Shown here piece after piece: positions 28,286 to 37,085 of a stretch of 64,000 nt of DNA. The stretch lies in NCBI GenBank assembly GCA_027484285.1, contig JAIXTG010000329.1:1-64000 (forward strand), given 5' to 3'. The position numbers were made by a program, and so were the translations under genes. The notes beneath the pieces are model-generated. The model ran no database searches and had not been told where the DNA came from. It saw only the letters and a program-made list of their open reading frames with translations. Position 1 is the stretch's first letter; each line of letters begins with the position of its first letter. The DNA is from Oxalobacteraceae bacterium (lineage in GTDB: Bacteria; Pseudomonadota; Gammaproteobacteria; Burkholderiales; Burkholderiaceae_D).

Positions 28286-28849
28286 TCAGGCGATGCGGTA
28301 GATCCGCTCGCCACCCTTCGGCTTGTCCGAGACGATGTTCAGGCCGAGCTTTTTCTTGAAGGCTCCGGCGAAGGTGCCGCGCACCGTGTGCGCCTGCCAA
28401 CCGGTGGCGGTGCAGATCTGGCCGATGGTTGCGCCCTCGGGGCGTTGCAGCATCCGGATCACTTCGGCCTGCTTGCTGTTCTCGCGGGTGCGCGGCTTGA
28501 CCCACGTTGCTTCTGCGGCGGTTACGGCGGCTTCCAGTTCGGGATCGCTCGCGGCCGCAGGCGCGCCTTCAGCGTTGGCGATGATCCGGTCGAGATTGGC
28601 TTCGAACTGACCGATGCCCTTCCTGTTCACGTCGGGACGCGGAATGCCCAGGGCGTCGTAGCCCTCCGCAGCGACAAACCAGTCGGTGCCGTCGGTGGTG
28701 ATCAGTGCGCGGTTGAAAAGTCCGTCGAGCACCTTCTTGCGTGCGCCGCCTTTGATGTTGTCGGGGAACCAGTCGATCTTGCCGCTGGTGTGTTCAACCG
28801 CGTGGGCCAGGATCGCGTGCTGGGCAGGGGTCAGTTGAGTGGTGGTCAT
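28286..28849 (-). CDS. DUF3489 domain protein
   Basis: The 187-residue protein ends with the DUF3489 winged-helix-like domain: KQAEVIRMLQRPEGATIGQI, GWQAHTVRGTFAGAFKKK and a final GERIYRI. The N-terminal part is helical. DUF3489 proteins are frequent on mobile elements and probably bind DNA. Hairpin copy D core lies 37 bases before its start. Confidence 0.8.
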   Translation of the reverse strand: MTTTQLTPAQHAILAHAVEHTSGKIDWFPDNIKGGARKKVLDGLFNRALITTDGTDWFVAAEGYDALGIPRPDVNRKGIGQFEANLDRIIANAEGAPAAASDPELEAAVTAAEATWVKPRTRENSKQAEVIRMLQRPEGATIGQICTATGWQAHTVRGTFAGAFKKKLGLNIVSDKPKGGERIYRIA

Positions 28850-28874
28850 TTGCTGCTCCTTCGGGGTCGTTGAT

Positions 28875-28940
28875 CGAGTGACGTGATGAACGCGCTGTTC
28901 GGGAGTGAAGCCAAGCGCTTCCTGCTTGGCTCCCGGCGTT
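28875..28940 (-). repeat. Hairpin leader element, copy D
   Basis: Forward strand ATGAACGCGCTG at 28886-28897, GAAGCCAAGC at 28907-28916. AGCCAAGC (28909-28916)/GCTTGGCT (28924-28931) is perfect, extended by CGGGAG/CTCCCG with a small bulge. It abuts the stop of the small gene 28940-29116. Confidence 0.8.
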
Positions 28941-29116
28941 CAATCGAGGAGGTAGAGGTCAGCTTCCGGAACAAGCTCCGTGTACCCGGCCCTGTGCAGG
29001 ACGACGACCTTGCCGTCCCGCCGGCCTTGCACCAGGCCAACCCTGCGTTGGCCCTTGGCGTTGTAGTAGGCGACCTGGTCGCCTTTCTTGGCGGGTTGGT
29101 TGATGGTCTTGTTCAT
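28940..29116 (-). CDS. Small 58-residue protein
   Basis: ATG 29116 follows AAAGGAGAA at a good distance and opens a 58-codon frame ending at the tca of 28940-28942. The product has KGDQVAYYNAKGQRRVGLVQ and KVVVLHRAG, a small SH3/KOW-like beta-barrel pattern. Hairpin copy E core lies 36 bases upstream. Function unknown; the fixed spacing supports it as a real gene. Confidence 0.6.
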   Translation of the reverse strand: MNKTINQPAKKGDQVAYYNAKGQRRVGLVQGRRDGKVVVLHRAGYTELVPEADLYLLD

Positions 29117-29144
29117 CGCGTTCTCCTTTGGTTGATCGTGCTGA

Positions 29145-29190
29145 CATCCGTATGAACGCGCTGTTCCCGATGGAAGCCAAGCTCAATCCG
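29145..29190 (-). repeat. Hairpin leader element, copy E (second arm weak)
   Basis: Forward strand ATGAACGCGCTG at 29152-29163 and GGAAGCCAAGC at 29172-29182. The opposite arm of the hairpin is not obvious, so this copy may be truncated at the right end. Confidence 0.6.
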
Positions 29191-29234
29191 CAGGAATGAC
29201 GAACAAATGATTGAAGGTGCCCCGAAGGGGAAAC

Positions 29235-29783
29235 ATGGGTATTTCGATTCGTGCCTACGCACGCCACCGAGGGGTGTCCGATGCAGCGGTGCGCAAGGCC
29301 ATCGCGGCTGGGCGGATCACGCCGGAGGCAGACGGAACGATTGATGCCGAGCGCGTCGACCGCGAGTGGGCGCGCAACTCCGATGCGCCGCGCAATGGCA
29401 CGGCCGCCCGCGCGGTTAAGGTCGCCGTCCAGGAATCCAGCGGGGCCGAAAGAGACGGGCAAGCAGCCTCATTGGCAACATCCGCAGCAGGTGGCACGTC
29501 CTTGTTGCAAGCGCGCACGGTCAACGAAGTGGTCAAGGCGCAAACCAACAAGGTGCGTCTGGCCCGCCTCAAGGGCGAACTGGTGGATCGGCCACAGGCC
29601 ATCGCCCACGTTTTCAAGCTGGCACGCTCCGAACGCGATGCGTGGCTCAACTGGCCTGCGCGCATCTCGGCACAGATGGCAGCCAAGCTCGGCGTCGATC
29701 CGCACACGATGCACATCGCCCTGGAGGCGGCGGTGCGTGAGCACCTGCAGGAACTGGGCGAGATGCGCCCAAGGGTGGATTGA
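29235..29783 (+). CDS. Terminase small subunit
   Basis: The 182-residue protein begins with a helix-turn-helix-like RAYARHRGVSDAAVRKAI, used to bind pac/cos DNA, and ends with a helical oligomerisation part. AAGGGG precedes ATG 29235. Its position right before the large terminase and the DNA-binding N terminus support the call, as for lambda Nu1. Overlap of stop and next start is ATGA-like. Confidence 0.8.
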   Translation: MGISIRAYARHRGVSDAAVRKAIAAGRITPEADGTIDAERVDREWARNSDAPRNGTAARAVKVAVQESSGAERDGQAASLATSAAGGTSLLQARTVNEVVKAQTNKVRLARLKGELVDRPQAIAHVFKLARSERDAWLNWPARISAQMAAKLGVDPHTMHIALEAAVREHLQELGEMRPRVD

Positions 29784-31741
29784 TGGACATGGACTACGAA
29801 GGCGCTGCCGAGATCGAACGCGCGTGGCGTGAAGGACTGACGCCCGACCCGCTGCTCACCGTGTCCGAATGGTCGGATCGCCACCGGACGCTTTCCAGCA
29901 AGGCGTCTGCCGAACCCGGGCGCTGGCGTACCAGCCGCACGCCGTACCTGAAGGCCATCATGGATTGCCTGTCGCCGACCTCGCCGGTCGAGCGTGTGGT
30001 GTTCATGAAAGCGGCACAGCTTGGCGCGACCGAGATGGGATCGAACTGGATCGGCTATGTGATCCATCACGCACCCGGCCCAATGATGGCGGTGTGGCCA
30101 ACAGTGGAGATGGCCAAGCGCAACTCCAAGCAGCGGATCGATCCGCTGATCGAGGAGTCGTCCGCACTGGCTGAACTGATTGCACCGGCGCGCAGCCGGG
30201 ATTCCGGCAACACCATCCTGGCCAAGGAGTTCCGGGGTGGCGTGCTGGTGATGACTGGAGCCAACAGCGCGGTCGGGCTGCGCTCGATGCCGGTGCGGTA
30301 TCTGTTCCTCGACGAGGTCGACGGTTATCCGTTGGACGTCGAGGGTGAAGGGGACGCGATCTCGCTGGCAGAGGCACGTACACGCACGTTCGCGCGGCGC
30401 AAGATCTTCATCGTCTCGACTCCGACGATTTCAGGGGCATCGGCTATCGAGCGCGAGTACGAGGCCAGTGACCAACGTCGCTACTTCGTGCCGTGTCCGC
30501 ATTGCTCCCACCGTCAGTGGCTGCGTTTCGAGCAGCTGCGTTGGGACAAAGGGCAACCGGAGACCGCTGCCTACATCTGCGAGTCATGTGACACCGCGAT
30601 TGCCGAGCACCACAAGACATGGATGCTGGAGCACGGCGAGTGGCGCGCGATGATCACCGATGGCACGGGCAAGACGGCAGGCTTCCACCTGTCGTCGCTA
30701 TACAGCCCGGTGGGCTGGCGTTCGTGGCGTGAGATCGCCGCTGCGTGGGAAGCCGCCGTCAGTAAAGAGTCGGGATCGGCCGCTGCCATCAAGACCTTCA
30801 AGAACACCGAGCTGGGTGAAACCTGGGTCGAGGAAGGCGAAGCACCGGATTGGCAACGCCTCGTCGAGCGGCGCGAGGACTACCCGGTCGGATCGATTCC
30901 TCCCGGTGGACTCCTGCTCGTGGGCGGCGCGGATGTCCAGAAGGACCGCATCGAAACCTCAATCTGGGCCTTCGGGCGCGGCAAGGAATCATGGCTGGTC
31001 GAGCATCGCGTCTTGATGGGCGACACCGCGCGGGATGCGGTTTGGAAACAACTGGCGGATCTGCTCGCGGAAAACTGGACGCACGCGTCCGGCGCGGCGA
31101 TGCCGCTGGCACGGTTCGCCTTAGACACTGGGTTTGCCACCCAAGAGGCCTATACCTTCGTGCGGGCCAGTCGCGACCCGCGCATCATGGCCATCAAAGG
31201 TGTCGCGCGCGGCGCGGCACTGATCGGGAGCCCCACCGCCGTGGATATATCCAAGGGCGGCAAGAAGCTGCGCCGAGGCATCAAGGTGTTCTCGGTCGCC
31301 GTCGGCATTGCCAAGCTCGAGCTCTACAACAACCTGCGCAAATCGGCAGATGTGGCCGAGGACGGTATCACCGCGATCTATCCGGCCGGATTCATCCATC
31401 TGCCGAATGTGGACGCAGAGTTCATTCAGCAGCTCTGCGCGGAACAACTCATCACGCGACGCGACCGGAATGGCTTTCCCATCCGGGAGTGGCAAAAGAT
31501 GCGCGAGCGTAACGAGGCGCTGGACTGCTACGTCTACGCCCGCGCAGCCGCTTCAGCGGCGGGACTGGATCGCTTCGACGAACGCCATTGGCGCGAGCTG
31601 GAGCGACAACTGGGGATGGCAGATCCGCCTGACCCCGTGACCACCACAACGACTGACGAGGCCACCCAACGCGGTGGCCTCGCTGTTTCTGCGCCCCGCA
31701 GCACCGGGCGACGAGTGATTAGGAGCCGCTGGCTCAGCTGA
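29783..31741 (+). CDS. Terminase large subunit, lambda gpA family
   Basis: The 652-residue protein packages phage DNA as ATPase and nuclease. Visible elements: the gpA-type N terminus, adenine/Walker region KAAQLGATEMGSNW, Walker B-like RYLFLDEVDGYP, coupling motif IVSTPTISG, zinc-like CPHCSHRQW/CESCDTAI and nuclease residues ADVQKDRIE and ALDTGF. ATG 29783 overlaps the small subunit stop; TTG 29780 is an alternative. Confidence 0.93.
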   Translation: MDMDYEGAAEIERAWREGLTPDPLLTVSEWSDRHRTLSSKASAEPGRWRTSRTPYLKAIMDCLSPTSPVERVVFMKAAQLGATEMGSNWIGYVIHHAPGPMMAVWPTVEMAKRNSKQRIDPLIEESSALAELIAPARSRDSGNTILAKEFRGGVLVMTGANSAVGLRSMPVRYLFLDEVDGYPLDVEGEGDAISLAEARTRTFARRKIFIVSTPTISGASAIEREYEASDQRRYFVPCPHCSHRQWLRFEQLRWDKGQPETAAYICESCDTAIAEHHKTWMLEHGEWRAMITDGTGKTAGFHLSSLYSPVGWRSWREIAAAWEAAVSKESGSAAAIKTFKNTELGETWVEEGEAPDWQRLVERREDYPVGSIPPGGLLLVGGADVQKDRIETSIWAFGRGKESWLVEHRVLMGDTARDAVWKQLADLLAENWTHASGAAMPLARFALDTGFATQEAYTFVRASRDPRIMAIKGVARGAALIGSPTAVDISKGGKKLRRGIKVFSVAVGIAKLELYNNLRKSADVAEDGITAIYPAGFIHLPNVDAEFIQQLCAEQLITRRDRNGFPIREWQKMRERNEALDCYVYARAAASAAGLDRFDERHWRELERQLGMADPPDPVTTTTTDEATQRGGLAVSAPRSTGRRVIRSRWLS

Positions 31742-31763
31742 CAGATGTGCCGATGAGGACACG

Positions 31764-31970
31764 ATGACTTACACCACTACTGAGCTCGACGCGTTGAAGC
31801 GTGCGCTGGCCACTGGCGAGCGCCGTGTGAGCTTCGGCGACAAAACGATTGAGTACCGCTCAGTCGAAGAGTTGCAGGCCGCCATTCGAACTGTCGAGAC
31901 AGAGATCGCCCGAAATTCAGGGAAAAGCCTCGTCCGTCAGTTGCGCGTCACGACCCGGAAGGCCACCTGA
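31764..31970 (+). CDS. gpW-like head-tail joining protein
   Basis: The 68-residue protein matches the lambda gpW head-completion family in size, place and pattern (ELDALKRALATGERRV, a beta hairpin and a C-terminal helix). It seals the head vertex and lets gpFII-like proteins bind. It lies between terminase and portal genes and overlaps the portal start. Confidence 0.8.
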   Translation: MTYTTTELDALKRALATGERRVSFGDKTIEYRSVEELQAAIRTVETEIARNSGKSLVRQLRVTTRKAT

Positions 31971-33463
31971 TGAGCTGGTTCTCCAAACTTCGGCGCGGCA
32001 TGTTTGGCGGCCCGTCGCCGACTTACGACGGTATCGGCGGTGGTCGGCGAGCGATTGCCTGGCAGGTCGGAAATCCTGGTGCCGTTGCCGCGCTGGCCTT
32101 CACCCAGAACGAGCTCCGCGCCAAAAGCCGCGATCTGGTGCGACGCAACGCTTGGGCGGCCGCCGGCGTGGAGGCATTCGTCGCCAACGCGATCGGCACG
32201 GGCATCAAGCCGCAGTCGATGCTCGCGGACAACGCACTGCGGGAAGCCATTCACGCCCTCTGGTGGGACTGGTGCAGCGATGCCGACGCAGCCGGCTTGA
32301 CCGACTTCTACGGCCTGCAAGCACTCGCCTGCCGGGCAATGCTGGAAGGCGGGGAGGCACTGGTGCGGCTGCGCTATCGCCGACCCGAAGACGGTCTGGC
32401 GGTTGGCCTCCAGCTCCAGCTGCTGGAACCCGAACACTTGCCCATGACGATGAACCTGGAGCTACCTTCCGGCAACGTGGTACGGGCCGGCATCGAGTTC
32501 GATCGGCTCGGCCGCCGCGTCGCCTACCACCTGTATCGCTCGCATCCCGGTGATGGCGCCTTGGCGCCAATGTCCGGCACGGGTGGCATGGACACCGTGC
32601 GCGTGCCTGCCTCCGAGATCATCCACCTGTTCCGTCCGCTGCGTCCGGGCCAGATCCGGGGCGAGCCGTGGTTGGCGCGGGCGCTGGTCAAACTCAATGA
32701 GCTGGACCAGTACGACGACGCCGAACTGGTGCGCAAAAAGACGGCGGCGATGTTCGCGGGCTTCATCACCCGCCTGGCGCCCGAGGACAACCTCATCGGC
32801 GAAGGGCTGGCGGACGCCAACGGCGTGTCCCTGGCAGGACTGGAACCCGGGACCTTGCAGCTGCTGGAGCCTGGTGAGGACGTGAAGTTCAGCCAACCGG
32901 CTGACGTCGGAGCCAGTTATGCCGAGTTCCTGCGCATGCAGTTCCGGGCCGTCGCCGCCGCGATGGGCATCACTTACGAGATGCTCACCGGCGATCTGAC
33001 GCAGGTGAACTACTCGTCGATCCGCGCCGGATTGCTGGAGTTTCGCCGCCGCTGCGAAGCGATCCAGCATGGCGTGATCGTCCACCAGCTCTGCCGCCCG
33101 ATCTGGCGCGCCTGGATGGAACAGGCTGCGCTCGAAGGTGCACTCGATCTCCCGGGCTTCGTCGGACGCAAACGGGAATACCTGGCCGCCAAATGGATTC
33201 CGCAGGGCTGGCAGTGGGTTGATCCGAAGAAGGAGTTCGACGCGATGCTCACCGCAATCCGTGCCGGGTTGCTTTCGCGCTCCGAAGCCATTTCCGCCTT
33301 CGGCTACGACGCCGAAGACATCGACCGCGAGATCGCGGCGGACAACCAGCGGGCCGATGAGCTGGGGCTGGTCTTCGACTCGGACCCGCGCCACGACAAA
33401 TCGCCCGTCAACGCCTCGGCGACCGCCACTCCGGCTCCGCCGCAAGAACCCCAGGACAACTGA
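31970..33463 (+). CDS. Phage portal protein, lambda gpB family
   Basis: The 497-residue protein is the dodecameric channel for DNA entry. Family features include RDLVRRNAWAAAGVEAFVAN, YRLY-type beta segments around VAYHLYRSHP, and the conserved AAAMGITYEMLTGDLTQVNYSS (core YEMLTGDLTQVNYSS). It overlaps gpW by one base and precedes the protease gene by one base. The C-terminal tail is Pro/Ala-rich. Confidence 0.93.
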   Translation: MSWFSKLRRGMFGGPSPTYDGIGGGRRAIAWQVGNPGAVAALAFTQNELRAKSRDLVRRNAWAAAGVEAFVANAIGTGIKPQSMLADNALREAIHALWWDWCSDADAAGLTDFYGLQALACRAMLEGGEALVRLRYRRPEDGLAVGLQLQLLEPEHLPMTMNLELPSGNVVRAGIEFDRLGRRVAYHLYRSHPGDGALAPMSGTGGMDTVRVPASEIIHLFRPLRPGQIRGEPWLARALVKLNELDQYDDAELVRKKTAAMFAGFITRLAPEDNLIGEGLADANGVSLAGLEPGTLQLLEPGEDVKFSQPADVGASYAEFLRMQFRAVAAAMGITYEMLTGDLTQVNYSSIRAGLLEFRRRCEAIQHGVIVHQLCRPIWRAWMEQAALEGALDLPGFVGRKREYLAAKWIPQGWQWVDPKKEFDAMLTAIRAGLLSRSEAISAFGYDAEDIDREIAADNQRADELGLVFDSDPRHDKSPVNASATATPAPPQEPQDN

Positions 33464-33464
33464 T

Positions 33465-34784
33465 ATGCAGCTCGTACACCTGGCGTCCCGTCTCTACGGG
33501 ACGCCGCTTCTCATTGCGCGTTCGAAACTGGACGTGATCCTGTCCGTCCTCGGCCCGCGCATCGGATTGCCCGAGATCGATGCTGCCGTCCCGCTTCCCA
33601 CTTCGAAAGCCGGCACTGCGGTCGGGCAGCCCGGCATCGCGATCATTCCCGTGCACGGCACCCTGGTACGACGGGCGATGGGACTGGAGGCGGCGTCTGG
33701 CCTGACCTCCTATGGGGAAATCGCGGCACGCATCGACGCCGCGCTGGCGGACCCACAGGTCAGCGGCATCCTGCTCGACCTAGATTCGCCCGGCGGCGAA
33801 GCGGGTGGCGTGTTTGAGCTGGCCGAGCGGATTCGCGCCGCCAACGACATCAAGCCGGTGTGGGCGCATGCCAACGACTCGGCGTATTCGGCGGCTTACG
33901 CGATTGCAGCCGCCGCATCGCGCTTGACCCTGTCGCAAACCGCAGGTGTGGGCTCCATCGGTGTCATTGCGCTGCACGTCGACCAGTCCGTCAAGGATGC
34001 CAAGGACGGCGTCGACTTCACTGCGATCTACGCCGGCCACCACAAGAACGACTTTTCTCCCCACGCGCCGCTGTCGCCACAGGCGGCTTCCACCCTGCAG
34101 GCGGAAGTGGATCGGCTCTACGGAATCTTCGTCAGCCAGGTCGCGCAAATGCGAGCTCTGGACAGCGATGCCGTGCGGGCGACCGAAGCCAGCCTGCTCT
34201 TCGGCGAGGCTGCTGTGACGGCAGGCCTGGCTGACGCGGTGATGAGTTTCGATCAGGTCCTGATCGAGTTCTCCAACGCACTGGATGCGCAACGCCGGCT
34301 GACGACACCCAGTACGGGCGCCGCGAAGCGCGGCCCGCTCGCCCGTGCCTCGCCTGCTTCACGGAACGCACCCCCGCAGATTTCCAGCCAACAACAGTCT
34401 CATTTGGAGAAAACCATGACCGATCACGAACAGCAGCCCCCTCTGGACGAATCCGAGCCGGAGGTCACGCCAGACCCGGCAGACACCCCAGCGCAAGAAC
34501 CCACCACCCCGCCCGTGTCTGCATCGCTCGTCGGTGCGCACGCCAACGGCCGGATCGAGGCACAAGCCATTGCCGAGATCTGCCTGATCGCAGGCACGCC
34601 ACAGCGCACGGCGGAATTCCTCGCATCCGGGATGAACGAGGCCCAAGTCCGCCGCGCACTGCTCGAAGCTCGCGCTGAACAGCCGGAGATTGCCTCACGC
34701 ATCACCGCCGATGCGGGAACCACCGTGCAGCCGGAGAGCAGCCCGGTCGTTGCCGCCGTCAAGAAACTCGCCACGAAGGAGTAA
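33465..34784 (+). CDS. S49-family capsid protease with C-terminal scaffold region
   Basis: The 439-residue ClpP/SppA-type serine protease has LDLDSPGGEAGG and the catalytic serine region DSAYSAAYAIAAAA, with the lysine region later. It probably matures the procapsid, as lambda gpC. The C-terminal third, from about residue 318, is a Glu/Pro-rich scaffold part also encoded by an internal start (34416). Confidence 0.88.
   Translation: MQLVHLASRLYGTPLLIARSKLDVILSVLGPRIGLPEIDAAVPLPTSKAGTAVGQPGIAIIPVHGTLVRRAMGLEAASGLTSYGEIAARIDAALADPQVSGILLDLDSPGGEAGGVFELAERIRAANDIKPVWAHANDSAYSAAYAIAAAASRLTLSQTAGVGSIGVIALHVDQSVKDAKDGVDFTAIYAGHHKNDFSPHAPLSPQAASTLQAEVDRLYGIFVSQVAQMRALDSDAVRATEASLLFGEAAVTAGLADAVMSFDQVLIEFSNALDAQRRLTTPSTGAAKRGPLARASPASRNAPPQISSQQQSHLEKTMTDHEQQPPLDESEPEVTPDPADTPAQEPTTPPVSASLVGAHANGRIEAQAIAEICLIAGTPQRTAEFLASGMNEAQVRRALLEARAEQPEIASRITADAGTTVQPESSPVVAAVKKLATKE
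34416..34784 (+). CDS. Nested scaffold protein from an internal start (Nu3-like)
   Basis: ATG 34416 is preceded by GGAGA at 34405-34409 and shares the frame of the protease gene. It would give a 122-residue acidic protein, the same arrangement as lambda Nu3 inside C. The stand-alone protein is inferred from the ribosome-binding site and analogy. Confidence 0.6.
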   Translation: MTDHEQQPPLDESEPEVTPDPADTPAQEPTTPPVSASLVGAHANGRIEAQAIAEICLIAGTPQRTAEFLASGMNEAQVRRALLEARAEQPEIASRITADAGTTVQPESSPVVAAVKKLATKE

Positions 34785-34787
34785 GCC

Positions 34788-35165
34788 ATGTCTGCCATTC
34801 AGGAAACCAACAACCTCGGTGATCTCCTCAAGTACGAGGCGCCGAATCTCTATTCACGCGACCTGGCCACGGTTGCTGCCGGTCAAAACCTGCAGCTCGG
34901 CGCCATCGTCGGCCGCGACAGTACGACCGGCAAGCTGAAAGCGCTCGACCCGGCCGCCACCGATGGCACTGAGAACGCGGTCGGCGTGCTCGCCGCTGAC
35001 GTGGACGCGACCCTGATCGACCGGGAAGACGCGCTGCTGATCTCCCGCCACGCCATCGTCGCCAGCCATGCCCTGGTGTGGCCGGTCGCCATCACCCCTA
35101 CCGAGAAGGCCACTGCGATCGCTCAGATCGAAGCGCGTGGCGTCCTCGTCCGAACCGCCGCCTGA
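34788..35165 (+). CDS. Head decoration protein, lambda gpD-like
   Basis: The 125-residue protein has the gpD-type beta fold pattern (GAIVGRDSTTGKLKALDPAA; GVLAADVDA). It trimerises on the capsid surface and stabilises it after expansion. Place between protease/scaffold and capsid genes is as in lambda. Confidence 0.85.
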   Translation: MSAIQETNNLGDLLKYEAPNLYSRDLATVAAGQNLQLGAIVGRDSTTGKLKALDPAATDGTENAVGVLAADVDATLIDREDALLISRHAIVASHALVWPVAITPTEKATAIAQIEARGVLVRTAA

Positions 35166-35179
35166 ATTAGGAGACAACC

Positions 35180-36181
35180 ATGCAGAACCCTTTTACCAAT
35201 CCCGCGTTCTCGATGGCGGCGCTCACGGCGGCCATCAACATTCTTCCCAACCGTTATGGCCGCATCGAGGATCTCGGTTTGATGCCGGCCAAGCCGGTGC
35301 GCCAGCGACAGGTCATCGTCGAGGAGATGAACGGCGTACTGAACCTGCTGCCGACCTTACCGCCGGGCGCCCCGGGCACGGTCGGTGTGCGCGGCAAACG
35401 CACCTTGCGTTCGTTCGTGATCCCCCACATCCCGCATGACGATGTCGTCCTCCCGGAAGAGGTTCAGGGCATCCGCGCCTTTGGTTCGGAGACTGAAACG
35501 GAAGCCGTCGCGGGCGTCATCGCGCGCCACCTGGAGACCATGCGCAACAAGCACGCGATCACGCTGGAGCACCTGCGCATGGGCGCGCTCAAGGGCGTCA
35601 TCCTGGATGCCGATGGTTCCGTGCTGTATGACCTGTTCGACGAGTTTGACATCACGCCGCAGACCATCGCCTTCGATCTCGGCAACGCCGGCACGAATGT
35701 GAAGGCGAAATGCCTCGCAACCCTGGCCGCGATCGAGGACAACCTCAAGGGCGAATTCATGAGCGGTGTGCACTGCCTGTGTTCGCCCGAGTTCTTCTCC
35801 GCGCTGACGGGCCATGCCAAGGTCGAGAAAGCGTTCGAGAACTGGCAGCAGGGTGCCATCCTGATCAACGACGTGCGCCGTGGCTTCACCTACGCCGGCA
35901 TCACCTTCGAGGAGTATCGCGGGCAGGCCACCGATCCCACCGGCACCACCCGTCGCTTCATTGCGGCTGGCGAGGCCCATGCCTTCCCGCTGGGCACGGT
36001 GGATACCTTCGGTACCTACTTCGCGCCAGCTGACTTCAACGAGACGGTCAACACCATCGGGCAGACGCTGTATGCGAAGCAGGAGCCGCGCAAGTTCGAT
36101 CGGGGTACTGACCTGCATACCCAGTCCAACCCGCTGCCCATGTGCCACCGCCCAGGTGTGCTCGTGAAGCTGACGGTGTGA
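35180..36181 (+). CDS. Major capsid protein, lambda gpE family
   Basis: The 333-residue HK97-fold capsid protein has the conserved start NPAFSMAALTAAIN, the region IPHIPHDDVVLPEEVQGIRA and an end with CHRPGVLVKL. AGGAGA precedes the ATG. It forms the icosahedral shell. Confidence 0.93.
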   Translation: MQNPFTNPAFSMAALTAAINILPNRYGRIEDLGLMPAKPVRQRQVIVEEMNGVLNLLPTLPPGAPGTVGVRGKRTLRSFVIPHIPHDDVVLPEEVQGIRAFGSETETEAVAGVIARHLETMRNKHAITLEHLRMGALKGVILDADGSVLYDLFDEFDITPQTIAFDLGNAGTNVKAKCLATLAAIEDNLKGEFMSGVHCLCSPEFFSALTGHAKVEKAFENWQQGAILINDVRRGFTYAGITFEEYRGQATDPTGTTRRFIAAGEAHAFPLGTVDTFGTYFAPADFNETVNTIGQTLYAKQEPRKFDRGTDLHTQSNPLPMCHRPGVLVKLTV

Positions 36182-36465
36182 TGGTGCGCATCGAAGACTT
36201 CTACGACGCCGCTGGGCGGTCTGGCTTGCTGGTGGATGCGGAAATCGATGGCCACACTGTCGCTGTCGATTTCCGTTCGCCAGACGAGACCGTACTCGAC
36301 GGGCTGGCCCTGTCCGCCGACTACACGATCCGCTTCCCGGCCTCGACACAGCCGAGCCTGGCAGCAGGGCAGACCGTGACGATCGGAGCCCACAGCTACC
36401 GCGTCCGTGATATCCGCAGCATCGGCGACGGCAGCGAGCGGCGCGCCGACCTCACGCGACTCTGA
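36181..36465 (+). CDS. Head-tail joining protein, gpFII-like
   Basis: The 94-residue beta-rich protein lies right after the capsid gene and overlaps its stop. Pattern (VDFRSPDETVLDGLALSADYTI; GAHSYRVRDIR) and size fit the head-tail joiner group. Assignment rests mainly on position. Confidence 0.7.
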   Translation: MVRIEDFYDAAGRSGLLVDAEIDGHTVAVDFRSPDETVLDGLALSADYTIRFPASTQPSLAAGQTVTIGAHSYRVRDIRSIGDGSERRADLTRL

Positions 36466-36475
36466 GGGACTCGGC

Positions 36476-36901
36476 ATGAATTCGATCCGCGAGCAGATCC
36501 TGCGGGCGGTTGCCGCACGCCTGAGCAGCGCCGTCGCGCCCGTGCCGGTGCTGCGCCACCCAACAACACCGGTTACGCGCGATACCGGACCCGCGCTCTT
36601 GATGTTCACCGAAGGCGACGCCATCACCGCGCACGCCAACAACCGCGTCGACCGAACACTGACGATTCGCTGCGTCGCGGTGGCGCGTGGCGAGGAGGCC
36701 TTCGACGTCGCGGACCGGCTGATCGTGGCCGCACATGCTGCATTGATGACCGATGCCAACGTCACCGGCCTCGCGCTCGCGATCCGGGAGATCGATGGCG
36801 AGTGGGATGCCGAGGACGCCGATGCCGGCGCCGTCGCGTTGCCTGCCCGCTACGAGATCCGTTACCGCACCAATGCCCAAGACCTCACCCAGACAGGATG
36901 A
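36476..36901 (+). CDS. Probable tail terminator protein
   Basis: The 141-residue protein with a helix at the start (SIREQILRAVAARLSSA) and alternating strands fits tail terminator (gpU-like) proteins that cap the tail tube. It lies between the joiner and the tube protein genes. The upstream frame to 36407 overlaps its neighbour, so ATG 36476 was chosen. Confidence 0.65.
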   Translation: MNSIREQILRAVAARLSSAVAPVPVLRHPTTPVTRDTGPALLMFTEGDAITAHANNRVDRTLTIRCVAVARGEEAFDVADRLIVAAHAALMTDANVTGLALAIREIDGEWDAEDADAGAVALPARYEIRYRTNAQDLTQTG

Positions 36902-37083
36902 CCTTAATGACGCTTGAACTGATGAAACCCCACACCCACGCCGGAGTGCGCTATGCCCCCGGCGCGTACCTGGATGTCGACGAGGCCACCGCACGATGGC
37001 TGATCGACCACGCCGTCGCCCAGGAGGTCGCAGTGGCCGACGCCGCCCCGAAGCTCGCCACCCCCGTTCGTAAAGGAGACTGA
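36898..37083 (+). CDS. Small tail-region protein
   Basis: A 61-residue protein with ATGA overlap to the previous gene; a second in-frame ATG lies three codons later. It contains GAYLDVDEATARWLIDHAVA, a pattern common in short proteins encoded before phage tail tube genes. Function unknown. Confidence 0.6.
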   Translation: MTLMTLELMKPHTHAGVRYAPGAYLDVDEATARWLIDHAVAQEVAVADAAPKLATPVRKGD

Positions 37084-37085
37084 CC

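Noticed and set aside
27731-29190. CRISPR array
   Set aside because: The repeats are few, 220-690 bases apart, vary in sequence and lie in gene leaders. No cas genes are present; the nuclease at 13622 belongs to a recombination operon.
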